A stretch of DNA of 64,000 nucleotides from Acanthaster planci. Its lineage: Eukaryota; Echinodermata; Asteroidea; Valvatida; Acanthasteridae. Location: positions 490,689-554,688 of the forward strand of contig NW_019091422.1 of NCBI RefSeq assembly GCF_001949145.1. The letters run 5' to 3'. Both the position numbers and the translations under genes were made by a program. Of this stretch, positions 13,718 to 27,900 are shown piece by piece. Under the pieces are notes generated by a model, which worked only from the letters and a program-made list of their open reading frames with translations, was not told where the DNA came from and did no database searches. Each line of letters begins with the position of its first letter. The stretch's first letter is position 1.

Positions 13718-13795
13718 TTGCGGACCAAGCTCAGTCCACACAAAGTTCACAAAACCTGCATTACATGTACGGGGACCTGTTTTGTTCTCTAGTCT
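13718..13795. repeat. Dispersed repeat fragment, copy 1
   Basis: It shares CTCAGTCCAC, ACCTGCATTA and GGACCTGTTTTGTTCTCT with 24873-24945, in the same order, spacing and orientation. Both copies are about 75 bp, so this is a diverged dispersed element. No coding capacity is visible. Confidence 0.55.
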
Positions 13796-14932
13796 ACACA
13801 AAGGTAACAAGGTTGGCACAACCACAGTCCAGCACTGTCAAGCACCTGTTAGATGTTACACTGTGCATGTACATGAATACACATTGACACAGTATGTACG
13901 TACATGTACATGTACCCATACTGTCCATGTATCGTACATCAGCACACTTAGTACATGTATAGGTCTCGAGTTCTCTTAAACATCCTTCTCCCCCAACAAG
14001 GTTTGACTGAGGGAGATCTAGGGGATGACAAGGCCTTCAGCCTGCTGGCTGCTTTAAGGAGAAAAGTACCATAGGTTCCAGCCATTAAATTCTCAACATC
14101 GAGGCCCCTACACTGTACACTAAGCAGCACATACGTGTATTGTACATGTATGCATGCATGCTCGTGGGTGTTGACGGGGATCTTGGGCTGGAGATTAACC
14201 TACATGTGCAAAGCGGGCGGGCACTGCAGCATGCAGCCAGGGGGAAAAAAATAAGCCTGTCAGCATGCAGAAGGCACTGAGACCCTCGGGCTTTGGGTCC
14301 GGTCTCAAATGATATTTGAGAATGAGCGCATACATGTACATGTACAGTACAGCAGAATAGGTATTGATCCCAGTACCGTACACACATGGTACTGTGCATG
14401 CATGCATGCAAGCACACAGCTCTCATTCAAATTACAGGCAAGAGGGGTTGCCAATGCATTAAGGTACATGGATGTGCTGAATGTCTCCTGTATGGGCTGG
14501 AAGTGTAAACTCAAGTGCGTGTACTGTATGTATAGTGACCAGTTTGCAAAATACGACTGCGTTTTCGTCATGTTTAAACCCAGGCTTCAATTTGAAGCTG
14601 AATTCAAATCAAACCCCTTCCGACTTTTTCCAAACCATTCTAATGAGATTTCCAAAGTTTCAAACATGACAATATAAAACATTCTATGATATTTTTGCAT
14701 GCAGTTTCAGTACAATTTTTGTTAGTTGGAGTCAACATCTTGAAGGCATTTCTATTTACAATAAGTTGTAAGTAAGACATATAAAGTAACTCTAAGTCAC
14801 CACCAACCTCAAAATATTGTGAAGAACTTCGAAGATAAATAGGATTTATCACTAAAAACAATACTTGAAAGAAAAACACTGACAAAGTTTTTTTTTAAGC
14901 AGAGGAAAATATAGGAGAATGTTTTTCCCTAC

Positions 14933-14988
14933 CGATCTCCACCAGTATGCGATTTCTTGTCGGCGCCTTGAGATGAAGAGTCTCCCAT
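14933..14988 (-). CDS. ARRB: Beta-arrestin, alternative first coding exon 1b (short N-terminus)
   Basis: A short coding exon reads MGDSSSQGADKKSHTGGD plus two bases (CG), then a good donor (gtaggg). It ends in the same phase as exon 1a and joins exon 2 to give GGDR-VFKKSCPNGK. The opening M-G-D matches the usual beta-arrestin start (human ARRB1 begins MGDKGTR), so this is probably the canonical N-terminus. No AG acceptor lies just upstream; the preceding sequence is pyrimidine-rich 5' UTR-like DNA. It is therefore read as a true first exon with its own promoter inside the large intron of the 1a transcript. The start codon context is acgATGg. The exon sits about 21 kb downstream of exon 1a and 4.3 kb upstream of exon 2. 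Confidence 0.83.
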
Positions 14989-17770
14989 CGTTGTCAGAAA
15001 AATCAATGAACGGGCAAACACAGAAATGTGCGGAACAAACTTCCAGAAATGAAACTTGAGAAGGGGACCACAAAAATCCCAGATTTCCAGAATCCAGTCA
15101 GCAAAAGGTTGGCGGTCTGGCGTAACAATAAATGGAGAAACCCCAGGGGGCATGTACATGTATGTGTACACCTTGTGGTTGGCAGAAGATCTGCATTCAC
15201 AATACACATGTATACCTCCAACGGACACTAGTTACACAAGCAAGCAGCTGTCAAATGCTGACCGACTGTACGAAGAATCCCAGAATGCAGTATTCCTCGA
15301 CCAACAGCAAGCACTGGAACGCTACCAAACTGCGATCCAGACTTATCCAGGCTTATGATTACAGGTGCGGGCAAAGACAAAAAGGTCCAGCTCTGCTTGC
15401 TTCTCTGTAGAATGGATCCGCCAGAAGTTCAGCACTCAAACTTCAGAGCTATACTGCCATGAAAGATCTTTGGGCGGGGGAAAAAAAAAAACAGAATCCT
15501 GACGGCCACTCAAAAGAGTCATGAAAAAAACATCACAGGCTAGTCAGGCTGGAGCAAAAACTGCAGAAGCTCAGGCTGTGGTTCCCGTCCTAGTGGTAAA
15601 TGTACATCTACTTTGTGTAAGCCAGTCTACATGTACATGTAGTCATAAACCAGGTGTGTGGACACGTGGAACTCATGAGTGTACTGTAAATTGCCAATTT
15701 CTTGTTCCCTTGCCAAGGCACGTACTGCCTCTGTGTATCCCAACATGAAAGCTCTGAGACAGTGTGTCTTGCTACTGACACCACTTTCTGAACTGAGTGG
15801 TATTGTGGTGGTGTAGGATTAGGTGCACATTTACGAAATATGTACACGTACATGTACGCATGTGCCATACATGAAACAAGACGTGGCAAAACATGACAGC
15901 TTTTTCAGTTTTTGTTCTTAACTTTGTTAATTTAATATGCAGACCAGTGAAGGATGGGCCTCTGACAGCACGTGACTACAACTCGGTACCTCAGCCACAA
16001 CAACGAACCGTGACAACAGCCAGTGACAACAGCCTTGGCTGTTGCCATGGCAACCATAAAACACACAATAGCCCCCAGCTTTTTCTCACATCCAATCACT
16101 GGCCCCCACAGCACCACAGAAATGGATAATTTAGAGAATATTTGGGGGGGGATTCTGCTCTGTGCGTGGACAGAATTCAGTGGATCCTGCAAAAAAAAAG
16201 GAAAGAAACCAAAAAAAGAAAAAAAAAAACGTCTTTGCCGATACTGAAGATTAGGAGTGGTTGTGTCATCTGCTGTGCAATTTTAATGGACGGATACCCG
16301 GTACTCAGGGGATAATGAACACATGAGGTCAACTTATCGCAAGGATGTTGAGGATATGCATCACGATCGCTATCAGAATCCATTATCGGCTATTCAACTC
16401 TTGTGGTGCTGCTCTGTAATTAAGCCTAGGAAAACATGTGGGCATAACCATTGTGAAATGCAGTTGTGCACATACTGTACATGAACATGATATGTACATG
16501 TACTGTAGGCACTCTGGGCATCAGTAGAGGGCTCACTACATGTGCCATTAACACAACATTAAGGATAAAACTCGGGCGTAACAAACTGTGCGAATTTGAA
16601 TGAATTCTGGCATGATACACATACATGTATACATCACATGCACATGTACCGTACATGTATTCAAGTGAAAAGTTACTGAGAACTTGTCAACAGCACAATG
16701 GACTGACAACCCGGATTTTTGCTGAGAAAAATACTAGTACCTTGGGTACTTCGTTGCATGAAGCATGTACATGGCCTTGGACTATCTACTGCAAGGATCT
16801 TCTTATAAACTTTACGAACTCTTAAATGCACATTTTGGTCAATGTTCTGTACAACAGAAAACACAATATCCATGTACACACACTGTACATGTCCATGAAT
16901 GTGTATGCATTATGGATTTCCTTCTCCACAAAATTTTAACACCACGAAAGAGGATATTTATTTTCTACACCCACACACCCACGCAAAATAATTACCGGTA
17001 ATACCAAATGAGAAAACCTAACAGCGGCCAACGCTTTGCTAGTACTTGAAATCCTCTTCAAAATTTCTGCATTCCCATCCGGCTAGTCTCTGTCAACACT
17101 GGTGCACGTACACGCAGGGCAAAATTTTAGTATTGATTTTTCCTGCCTTCGTGTTTTGTCTGAGCGTGTGCAGAGGGGCCTCGGACACACTGCGAGGAGC
17201 ACCGGGCTCTGTTATCTGATGCAGGGTTCACAACATGTTGCTTTTAAAGTGACTGCATTTTGCCAACTACGATACTTCAGCCTTTAAAGGGACCTCAGCC
17301 CTTAAAGGGACCTGATGGTACTTGTATATGGATGAGTGGGAAGTGCAAGCTAATGCAGGCCAGCCCCAGGCTGACCTTTTCAACTAATATTTACGTGACC
17401 TCTAGACACAGTGCTGGCTGGCAGGATGTTGTACACGTAGTGGCAATGTTTTCTGAGTACAGGACAAAATTTCAGAAATTTTGTCAGATACCCGCGCGAT
17501 AGCATCACAGATGCAGAGTAAAATAATCACACGGTTAAAAATACTTCAGAGTACTGGGACGAGGAGAAACATATGATGATAACAAAGTGTGTCCATAAAG
17601 TCAGCACGTCTTTGTTATTCAGCAAAATGCATAGATCTCCAAAAATAACAGGAAAATCAAAACTCCATTTTAAGCAATGACAACCTCGCACGCCATCAAG
17701 CTGTACATGTGTACATGTATATTAAACGATGTAACTTTAATCCCAAATCAACAGCCGGATCTAGAATAAT

Positions 17771-17922
17771 AGGCCGTGTCCAAAATGGGCTTCCTGGAGC
17801 TGGGCCTGCTTGTACATGTAGGTCTACTGTCTGGGTGTCTCTGCATATTTCCAGTGGAGTGACGAGACCCAGACATGTCCATGTGCAGGTGCCGTACATG
17901 TAGCTCTGGACAAGGCGGCCTT
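17771..17922. repeat. Miniature inverted-repeat element, family B, copy 2
   Basis: The left end AGGCCGTGTCCAAAATGGGC is mirrored by the right end AGCTCTGGACAAGGCGGCCT. The interior matches the copies at 3704-3832 and 33431-33548 (pattern: leaf of about 60 bp containing AGGTCTACTGTCTGGGTGTC). This copy has the best-preserved termini of the three. Confidence 0.65.
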
Positions 17923-20900
17923 TTAGCAGCGCATATAATGCAGCTGCAGCCACTAGAGAATGGCTCCCACTACAGCCTCACGAGTCATTTCTAATCAAAG
18001 CCGTAACCTTACGGACACAGCATGTGACTTGGCCAATGGGACAACAGCACACTACTGCATGCGCATGGTGATGCGTGTAGCAAGCAATAAAAACTATGTT
18101 GGCTTACATGTCGTGACTGGTCTGCGGTGTGGCAACTACTGGGTACATGTAAGTGTACAAGTTGGTCCATGGAGCTGGGAACTTGGTCCAAACCTTAAAA
18201 GGAACGCTCATGTACTAGGATTCTGAACTTAACCACACATGCATACATACAGAACATTGTATATGAAAAGAACAAGACTTGACCAACTCTATCATTCATT
18301 ATTCCCCACTACACACCTTGGTTTTTGTTTATAAATATTAATGGGCTGCCACCTGTTATCTGCATGTACATGTATGTGCATTTAAGCCATAATTGGCAAA
18401 CCCTTTTAAGTGAAATAGCACAGTTGACATACACGTACGTGGCAATTAAAGAAACAAGGATCTTTCCATGTCACTCTGGCAGTATTGATTGTTTGTGAAG
18501 TGTAGAGATAAAGTACTATAACGTGAATGTCTGGCGGCCTCTTAAACTCCATAGGAATGGCGCTAAAGTTGAATTGCCCTTGGGATAGCTTTTACTCCGG
18601 GCCGTGCCTCCCATTTTAGAGTCAGTTCTTCTCTTTCCTCACTCAGAAATTGCAAAAAAACACACTTCTTTGCTGCTCTGGGTCGACTTTGTACAAAAAA
18701 ATAATGCCCATCACTTTCGAGAATTCACTCCCATCAATGAGGTTGGAATCCTGTTTGAGATACATTTTACTTTTCTCAATGAGAACCAAATTTTTTCCAC
18801 ATAATTTAGGACTTACATTCCCTTATCCTTCGGAGTCGACATTTTTGCAGCTAGCAATCTTCCTCACTTTGGGCCATGAATTGGCAATCTGCTGAACAGC
18901 TTCTCCTGTAACACCTGTGCCGGGCGAACAATCACTTAATAATCACAGGTGTATCAAGGAAAAACAAGGATAATAATGCAAACAGCAGGTGTCAAAGTTT
19001 CAGTGTGCAGAAAAAGAAGTCACAACAGCCAAACGGTATCCATCCGGGGGACAGTATTTGGCCTGTTAATTCTTGGTGCTGTGTTTTTTTCCGACACAGT
19101 ACCCAGTATCTGCCCATCCACCATTTGGTTTTGCCACTGGAGTGATCAATGATGAAGATGGAAAGAAGATGGAGGTGAATGGATGTTCATGTACCGTACT
19201 CTACATGTAGGTCTTAATGTATACATTTATGTAATTTCACCTCGTGTGACCCCAAGCATTCATATTGTCCATCTGCAGGTTTCCTGTTGACACACCTCCA
19301 TACCAGTTTCCACTGAAGCAGTCAAAGGATGGAACACCGAGGTGATCAGCGAGTAGGCCTGCATGCAATATACATGTACATGTATGTCATTCACAGAGAA
19401 CCTCCCCTCAAATCTTTCAGGATCTCCCCGGGTTGTCACTGGCGAATGATGTCTTCCTCTGTTAGTGAGCTGTTCAAATCCGCATACACTGTAGTCCAAG
19501 AGGTGGCCTAGAATGAACTTCTTCACAGTCAAAACTTGTGGTTTACGGGTATATTTACTGTAGTTAGAACCAGCTTGAGCACATATTCGCTGCTCTTTGC
19601 TCCCAACTGCCAACAGGGTTTCCTGGCTAGACTCCTGTACAAGCCGTTCTGATGACTTGTCCCAAGGTTGCTGCCACAGCAGGTGCACAGAATTTCATTT
19701 CCTTTCCACAGGTGGGCTGCTGGCTAAAATGGACAGATCCTGCACCATAGAGACTCTGTAGTACATGTACATGTAAGACCAGGAAACTGCCCGTTAGCTT
19801 TCTGGACTCATCTGGCGGTCACAACTCCCAGAAGTGTATCACGTGAATCAAGGGTGCTACAGGCACCGACTAAAGCTGATGATATCATGTCCAACTGCTG
19901 GCATTTACAGGGTGCCCGCTGGGAATCAAAAGATGCCGGCTGACAAAAGAATTACTGCATTATTCTCATCGGTACACCAAAAACTAAGCAGAAACTCAGA
20001 GAGGCGTGCTAATGTTAACACGCTGGCAAACGCCCAAATGTGGTGCTCGAGACACAAAAATCAATTTGATGAGCAACAACGCATGTAGGCCGGATGCCTG
20101 TGAAGATGAAGCCTGCCGATGGCTGACAGTTTTAAACCTGCTCACCCAAACACCAGGACAATTCTACCCGTAAATGCACGTGTTGGCCACAGTTTCATTG
20201 CCTCAAAAGTAACAAGAGAGAACAACTGCATACAGACTGGTTTGTCTCTCATCCATGTGTGATGAAACATACCGGTTAAGTTCCAAATTCCAATGAAACG
20301 CACCAGTTTCAAAACACCGTCACAGTGTACAAACAAGTTCGAATTCGACGGTGCATCGGAAAACACTTGTGCTCTTATCTGCAGGTCGGATGCCTCTCAA
20401 GGTGTCCGCGGTGAAATACGTCAGAGGGCACGCCACATGTGATTCTTGGCAATGTACATGTAATTGCTGAGTACACAGACAGTTAAGCCTGTCTCCCGAC
20501 GTGACATGCAGAGGAGGAACACATCCGACGAATAAATGCCAGCGATCAACTCGTGCAAAATGTAGACCCTGAGGTCTCCTCAATCCAAACACCTCCCAAA
20601 ATGACCGTCGGGCAGTGGGCTGTGGATGCTTACGCGTACATGCAGGCACCTGTACCTTGGGGTACCCCACATTTGCATTTATTGGCAGGGCCGGCAAAAA
20701 GTCTGTCGCTCAGCAAACATGCCTACGCACTCCCTCCATTCCGCCACCATTGATTCAAAATCCAATACATGTGCAGCACTGCCCACTCCACTCAGTTTCA
20801 AGGTAGTCGCAGGTCCCCTGGCTTAGGCTTTGTCATTTCCAATTACTCCAAATGGCCCTAGCAGGGACAATTTGTGATTATGAAGCAGAACGCCAAGATC

Positions 20901-23900
20901 TCCTATCCATACTCCGAACCAATTGAGGGAAAAGACCTACATGTGTGGCACACAAGTACTGGCACTTTCTACCAGCAAAATTTTCCCATGTTAGAAAGAG
21001 TGACAGACCCACTTAACTGTTTGTGGGCACTTTGTTTCCAAAACATTCCTGAAAAACATGCAGCAGTCAGGTACCCTTATTAGACTTGATTTAGGATCAC
21101 TTGGCCTCACTGACACATTTCATTTCCACCATTTATCGCTGACCCAATTCTACAACCCCTTTCTTCTGGCAGGTCCTTCTTCCTCCAAGCTTTTTTGGTA
21201 CTTCTCATCTTCACTGGATGTCCTCCACATTTCATGAGCTGGTTCGGAGACCAATGATTTGTTGGGTGCAGCCCAGCCATTTACCCCCCCTGAGAGCTGG
21301 AAAGAGCTACATAAATCTTTAAGCCCCTGTCAGAAATAACTTCCCTGTCAAAGAATGGAATGCTCCTGCTTGTACTTTACTAGAAACCTCAGAGGAACAT
21401 GTGGTATGTATCATGGCTTTATGTCACTCATGGGACAAAGAATACTGCAGTAAAATGCTGCAAAAGTGAAGCTATCTATCTTAGATTCCTTGACAAATTT
21501 AGGATCCTCTGACAACCGCACATAAGTTAAAAAAACCCACACTCCACACAAGGCTCCAAATTACTGCTTCCCCACTGACAAACATGCATCTGTTCCTTGC
21601 TCTATGCATGCCTATACTGGTGGTAAGTGGATTTTCTCAGCTGTAAGTGAATTTCAACAAAATAAGTTGCTGGGTAAGTGACTGTTGAACGTATTTTCCT
21701 TTGTGCTTTCTTTTGTCATGTTTTGAGAGAGACCGAAGATAACTGATGAATGACGGATTCATACACATTCATCCACATGTAGAAAATCACACGTGGTAGG
21801 TACATGTAAATGTGAATAGGAAAAGAAAATTGAAGGCTTGTCTCCACCTCGTCCGAGAAGGTTCTTTTTTTTTCTAACAATCTCAAAACTGGGGTTCGGT
21901 AAAATGAGAGTTTATTTCCAAGGGCAGCATCAGTTTGGGACATGAAATTCTCTCTGAGGAAACAGAACTGTTGTGACTGGGTATCAGGGATCTGCTTAAC
22001 ATTACAACCACTGATCTCCTTGCCTCATCAGTAGACTGCGGGCATACTAATTACAACTAATTACTGATACATAATCCGGCTGTGCTCCCAAGCGTGTGAG
22101 CACTGCCCAGAAATTACCTGCACTTGTCACACTAACTGCCCATCAAACCTGAAACTGATATCCTAGCGTGCGATGCCTCAAATTATTCATGTACAGGTAA
22201 AAAGCCCACAGTTCGGGCAAGATTCTAGAGGATACAGTTGACCTGGAATAGAATGAAAAATATGTAAATACCCATCCTTAGTTCTATTGAGATACGGCAG
22301 TTCAGATTCTGTCCATACGTGCGAAAAACATCACTGACCACAGCAAGTGCTGTCAACAAAAACCAAGAGCTTCGTGTTTTTCCAAATCTTGAACACTGAA
22401 TATTCAAAGCTTGGCCTTTTCAGGTTGTCACGTAATGCGCGTTGACAGCTTAAGGGAATTGATACAGCTGTCAGTTTGACTTGTGCTAAATTCTGGCCAG
22501 AGACTTGAGAAGTTTAGACAAACATATGCCTTGATCTCCACGTAAAGTCACATTCAAGGTGTGAAACAAGAAATTTAAAGGGGACATCGACATTTAGGTC
22601 CACAAACTCCTCCCCAAAGAGGGGTTCCTTTTTATCCTTAGCCAACTACATCTACCTTCAAACTGCTTTAAACATAAACCTTCCCTCCCCCCCAAAAAAC
22701 TGCGACTGTCACAGTGCGCACCAATATTTGGCCTGGCTGTCAAATAATGCGTACAACGCACAATGTCACATAAAACAAAGCTTTCATACTACAGCTCTGA
22801 CTTACGCATGTATCAAGTGTACAACACAGTGTGTGTGTTCATAACCCTTCCTACCTCCCCCCCCCTCCCGTATCTCAGCTGGAATAGTTGCTTCAAAGAC
22901 AAAGCGCCACAGACATGTCAATAGATCTTTTGCTCATTCAGGTCATTATATCAAGAGGGGGGAGGGTTTCAATTTATTTCCATCCTGCCTACAGGTATTT
23001 TGTGTTGTTTACAATACAAAAGCTCCGAAGCTGTTTGAAGTGAATACTTTCAGGAGGCTGATACCCATTCTGCTCCCCAAGGAGGCTGCCATGTACCTAC
23101 ATGTGCATGTACATGTACACTGTACATGTATTACAGTATGTCATTTTCTCATTTTTGCTTGGCTCATACTCACACCACCTGATGTAGAGTACAACAGAAC
23201 GCTTTTGTTTATTTTATTTATTTATTAACCGTTCCCAACAGCAAGAAAATTGCCACTTACAGCAAAGGTATGATGATACATGTATTGATATTTTGATACA
23301 ATGCAATGGTACATGATATGTACGTCTAGAACATGTTCCAAAATACTGTCAAGTAAAATTCAAGTCCAGTCCATCTATGTCTTTACATGTAAGTACCGGT
23401 ACGAGTTTCGATATTTTATTCAGACTTCAAATGCTGGTACTTTCTGTGCTTTTCCATGACAATTAATTTATGACTCACTTGCACAGATAAAATCTGCATA
23501 TTCTGTGATTTATATTAGCAAACACATTCGTACATGTATGTACAGTGTAAAATGTACACATTTTTTAATGACAAAAATTCCACCTGTTTACCCAGGTACG
23601 ACAGCACTTCCCGACGTCCCAGGATCAAGTGGACTACATTTGCACAGCTCCTAGACTGTAAACAGCACAGTGTGTCTTTCCACGCCCATCTTAAGCCTCC
23701 AACCCGACGTACTTCTCACGTGCACCCTTGCACGACTGCCAAGGTATAGATAGTCAGTACCTATTTTAATATTCACCCCAGACATCCGGGGACCGACATG
23801 CAAGACGGTGACATACATGTACATGTACATGTACACCGCACCCCTGAAATGCCACGTAAGGGGCACAGCACACACCTCAACATTTCCTGCCGCATCCCAG

Positions 23901-24872
23901 AAATGGAATCATGTGGGCAGACAGGCGAGATCTTGAGCTGAGACCTCAGCCTTATAATTTACGGGAAGATGATGTGTCAGATTATCTTGAACCTCCTCCC
24001 CCCCCCATTTAAAAAAAACTAATTTCCCTGAGGTACTGTCTACACATCACACAAGCCGGTATACTTGCATTTCACTGCAACGTGATGGCAGAAATCCTTG
24101 TGCATATATGTCATCTCTCTAGATGAATTGTTTGGCAGGTGCAATATCACATTTTGGACACCAGAGACGGGGTTGAGCTGATGAGGGGCCTTAATGAGAA
24201 CTTTAGATTTTCTTCACCTCCGTCTCTTTCATCTCTCAATCAAGATGAAGGTGGGAGTCCTTGGTCTCTCAGCCACAGCGATCAAGAGAGTGTGGGACAC
24301 CTTACAGAAAAGACAGGGTTGGACCCCCCTGTTTTTGCATCCAATTCAAGGCACGATAAAAACCGTTTGTACAAATCAACATGCAGTCACACCATCCCCA
24401 AAATAGAATGTCTCCAAGGTCAAATATAGTGCCCATAGGTGCCTTGGGGGGGGCCATCCCCTCGCCCTCAAAAAAACAAATTCCCCAATTCCAGAGTTAC
24501 TTAAATACCCCGGTATGCTTTATACAAATAACGCAGGTGTTTCCTTGTTTTCTTCTGGAGAAAACTCAGCGAATACTTATTCAGGGCAGGAACTTCACGG
24601 AGGCATCGGAGGCCATTGCCTTGATGCCCCTGGTCTTTGCTTCAGTGCCCACTGAAAAGTCCCCACGGCCAAGTTGATTTTCTAATGCAAGTGCCCTTTG
24701 CAAAGGAGAAATTGCCTTGCCGCTTCAAGAACTAAATTCCTGCCCTGCTTATTTTTTGCACCCACCATGAAGGCTAGATTGTTGGTGGATGGGTTTTCTG
24801 GATTCTTCCCCTTCATTTTCCACCTAACGTCAAAATGCCCTCAAAGATGTTGTTTCAGAGAGGGGTAAATCT

Positions 24873-24945
24873 TGTGTGGACCTGCCTCAGTCCACGCGAG
24901 GTTTACACAACCTGCATTATGTGGACCTGTTTTATTCTCTGGCCG
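24873..24945. repeat. Dispersed repeat fragment, copy 2
   Basis: Partner of the fragment at 13718-13795: CTCAGTCCACGCGAGGTTTA, then ACCTGCATTATGTGGACCTG, then TTTTATTCTCTGG. It explains the apparent plus-strand frame that crosses this region, which is not a gene. Confidence 0.55.
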
Positions 24946-27900
24946 GTGCTGCAAAGATTGACACACCTACTCGTGGGGGAAGCAGGGGGTGTTAACAGAA
25001 ATCACTGCCCCAAAATAGCTAGAATCACCACAGAATCGGTCACAGCAAGAACTTTGGGGAGAGGTTATAATCAAACTGACAAGGGTACTAAGATTTTTAA
25101 GACAACCTTGGAAAAGGCGACAAGCGAAATGATGTATGTAGGCTATGCTAGGGGGCATCGTCGTCAGGGATGCTGCATTAAGGAAGCCTCAATTAAGGAT
25201 GCAGGCCAGCGAAAGATGAGAAGGAAGACAGAGCAGGGCCCTGGATAGTGCATCAGAGAAGGGATTTCAGGTTGCCAGGGAAACGGTTCGAATGAAAATC
25301 ATTTAAGGTGTAAAAACTACATGTACATGCTGGTAACCAGTGTGTACATGTATGTCACAAAGTTGAAATGCAGGTAGAGTGTGCTCAGTTAGTTCAACTC
25401 AACTTATTTTATCATGAAGGAACCAGTGGGTAGGTGTACAAATCTTGATTCAGTCATCAACAAAATCTTAAAATAATGCATGCACCTTTCATGTACAAAA
25501 AAGTACACGAATAAAGCAGAAAGATAATTCTAATCCTGGGATAAAAATAGAACAATTTGAGGCTGCATGTTTCAAGCAGCTCTTACAAAATCCAAAATAT
25601 TAGAGCATCTGAATTTCTTTCAGAAAAGAATTATTGACTGTGGTCACGCACATTAAAACAGGCTGTTGGTGAAGTCCCTGGTACATGTACTCTTCGATAC
25701 ATGTACATATATATGTCACAAACATGGCTTACAAGTTCAATGCACTTATTGTGCATACAGAACCTTTTTGGCTGGTTTTTTACCACTTGTTTTCCTACAA
25801 ATATGTACGCGCATGTACTTTCTTATCCTCTCACAGCACAACCAAATACCTCAGAATGCAAGTTTATTCACCTAAACCAGGAAACCAAACATGCACACTT
25901 TAACACTCAAATAAGGATATTTTGCAACTGTCAGAACAAACGATATGTGACCCATCACAACATGAGAGTAAAGTCGCACCCCCTGTTTCCTTTTTGAGGA
26001 TTCAAATTCTTATTGAAGTGGGGGTCACTTTTTGGGTTTTGTAATATTTGGAAAGAGTAACCCGTCTCCTATTTACTTCCAAATCTTTTGCAGATATATT
26101 TCAAAATGTCATTTTCTCAGCAATTTTGACAATGGCATTATTCGTGCCTGCATGGTCTGAAATGTCGGAACAACCAGGGTTGGGGCTGCACTTCAGCTTG
26201 GGGTGGATTACAAACACACAGTACACTCAGGCATGCATGCAACTTGAACCTCAACAAAAAATGAGGAAATTGGAATCTATTCAATACAGTACCTTGTACA
26301 CAATGTTTTTCAATTTTCAATGGCATTTACATGTACATGTTGTGCAAAACAAGAAAATCAGCGGGTAAGAGGAAAAGTTACATGCCTGTACCGTACATCC
26401 TTAAAGGTAAAGCCGACTGTCGTAAATCGACACACCTTCAACTGTACCGGTACTTTCCATCCATGTCCAGTGCTCAGCTGATGAACTACACAGGACTCTT
26501 GGCAATATCCAAAATGCATAACATACATGTACAAGGCCCTGCCAACATGGTGTAAAATTTCTTCTACCGGTGTTAACGTGTATTGTGTACAGGTGTACAG
26601 GTGAACATGTCCATGTGCATGTACAGTACAAATTGCTTCATAAATACTGGTACATGTAAATGTAATGATTAGTGGGCTGCATGTATGTACACAGGAAAGC
26701 AATAACGTTGACCAAAATATTACAAGTGCATAAACATTATCGCATACATGTACTTGTACTGTAATTGGGAGGACAAATAAACTGAATCATCAATACGCTG
26801 ATTTTTGGGGGGCCAAAAAGTTTTGAGGACGAATAAATGTCTCCCACCATGCTCCCACAAGTCGGTCCTAGTGCCTGAACAATAACAACTTCCCACTGCA
26901 AGGTGAGGGCCCGCCCACATGCAAGATGCATACATGTGCATGTACATTTTGCAATTTTTATGCATATATATGATAGTATGAATTTTGCATGTGAACTAAT
27001 GATGCACATGTATGTATGAATTATGAATAAATGTATGCATTATGCATACACGTATGTGTACAACTCTATAAAAGTACACATGTACATGTACCAGTAATGA
27101 AGTAAGTACATGTATCTTTCATAATGATGAATTGGCAAGAAATTCTCAAAAGTTCCTTGGGTAGTAAAATAAAAAATGATGTATGCATAATAAAGTGGGA
27201 GGAGTCAAACCAAAATTAACTGATGAATTATCATGAATATCCATGAGAGTTACCGGTACACTTCAATGGACCCAAACTACAGGTAGGGGTGTGGTTTGAG
27301 TGTATCTGGAGCAGGGCACACATGACCCAACCCAGGCAGGCTGTGCACCTCCTTTGTCAGAACTCGGGGCCAGAGCAAGTCATGGGAGGGGGTCGAGTGT
27401 GAAGAGAACTCAGCCATACCCGTCAAAGACGATGCAGGCTTAAGCTGTGAAGTGATCGATGAAGATGGAAGCACGTCATGACCAGGAACTACATGTACAC
27501 GTAGTAATCACTCAGGGATGAGAGGCTGGTCCAAGATGCTACATGTATCTCCCAGATCAAACACTGTCATCTTTTTTTTTTAATTCCTTCCTGGTCCTGC
27601 AAGTTTTGTCCACCACAGAAACCCATTCTGGCATTCATTCAACTCCTTTATAAATCTGGGTCGTGAGCTCTTCCTCTTTCAGATGGCAAGTGGGATAATG
27701 AATTTGTTTTTAATGATAAGGTTTTGGTACCGGTACATTTCAGTTTCTTTCTGGTGATTTCTGATTAAATTTATTCTTCAAGTTTCCCCCCCCCCAAAAA
27801 TAACAAATGGTAAAAGTGTCAGCTCTTCAGACGTAACATGGAGGCAATACGTCAGCATCATACACGCACATGTGCACATGCTCTCCGTATGTACATGTAC

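Larger units (their letters stand above)
10609..14932. other. Arrestin intron 1 (between exon 1b and exon 2)
   Basis: Non-coding intronic DNA of about 4.3 kb. It contains an inverted-repeat element at 10745-10978 only 137 bp from exon 2, one copy of a dispersed repeat near 13718-13795, a G tract near 13289-13297, and frequent TACATGTA and TGCATGCA palindromes (13890-14410). No other exon could be supported. Confidence 0.7.

Noticed and set aside
19260-25248. Frames of 125-142 codons in the arrestin intron (for example 19260-19688 minus, 20320-20697 minus, 24835-25248 plus)
   Set aside because: No recognisable motif, no paired splice sites, poor codon character and overlap with repeats; expected by chance in 36 kb.
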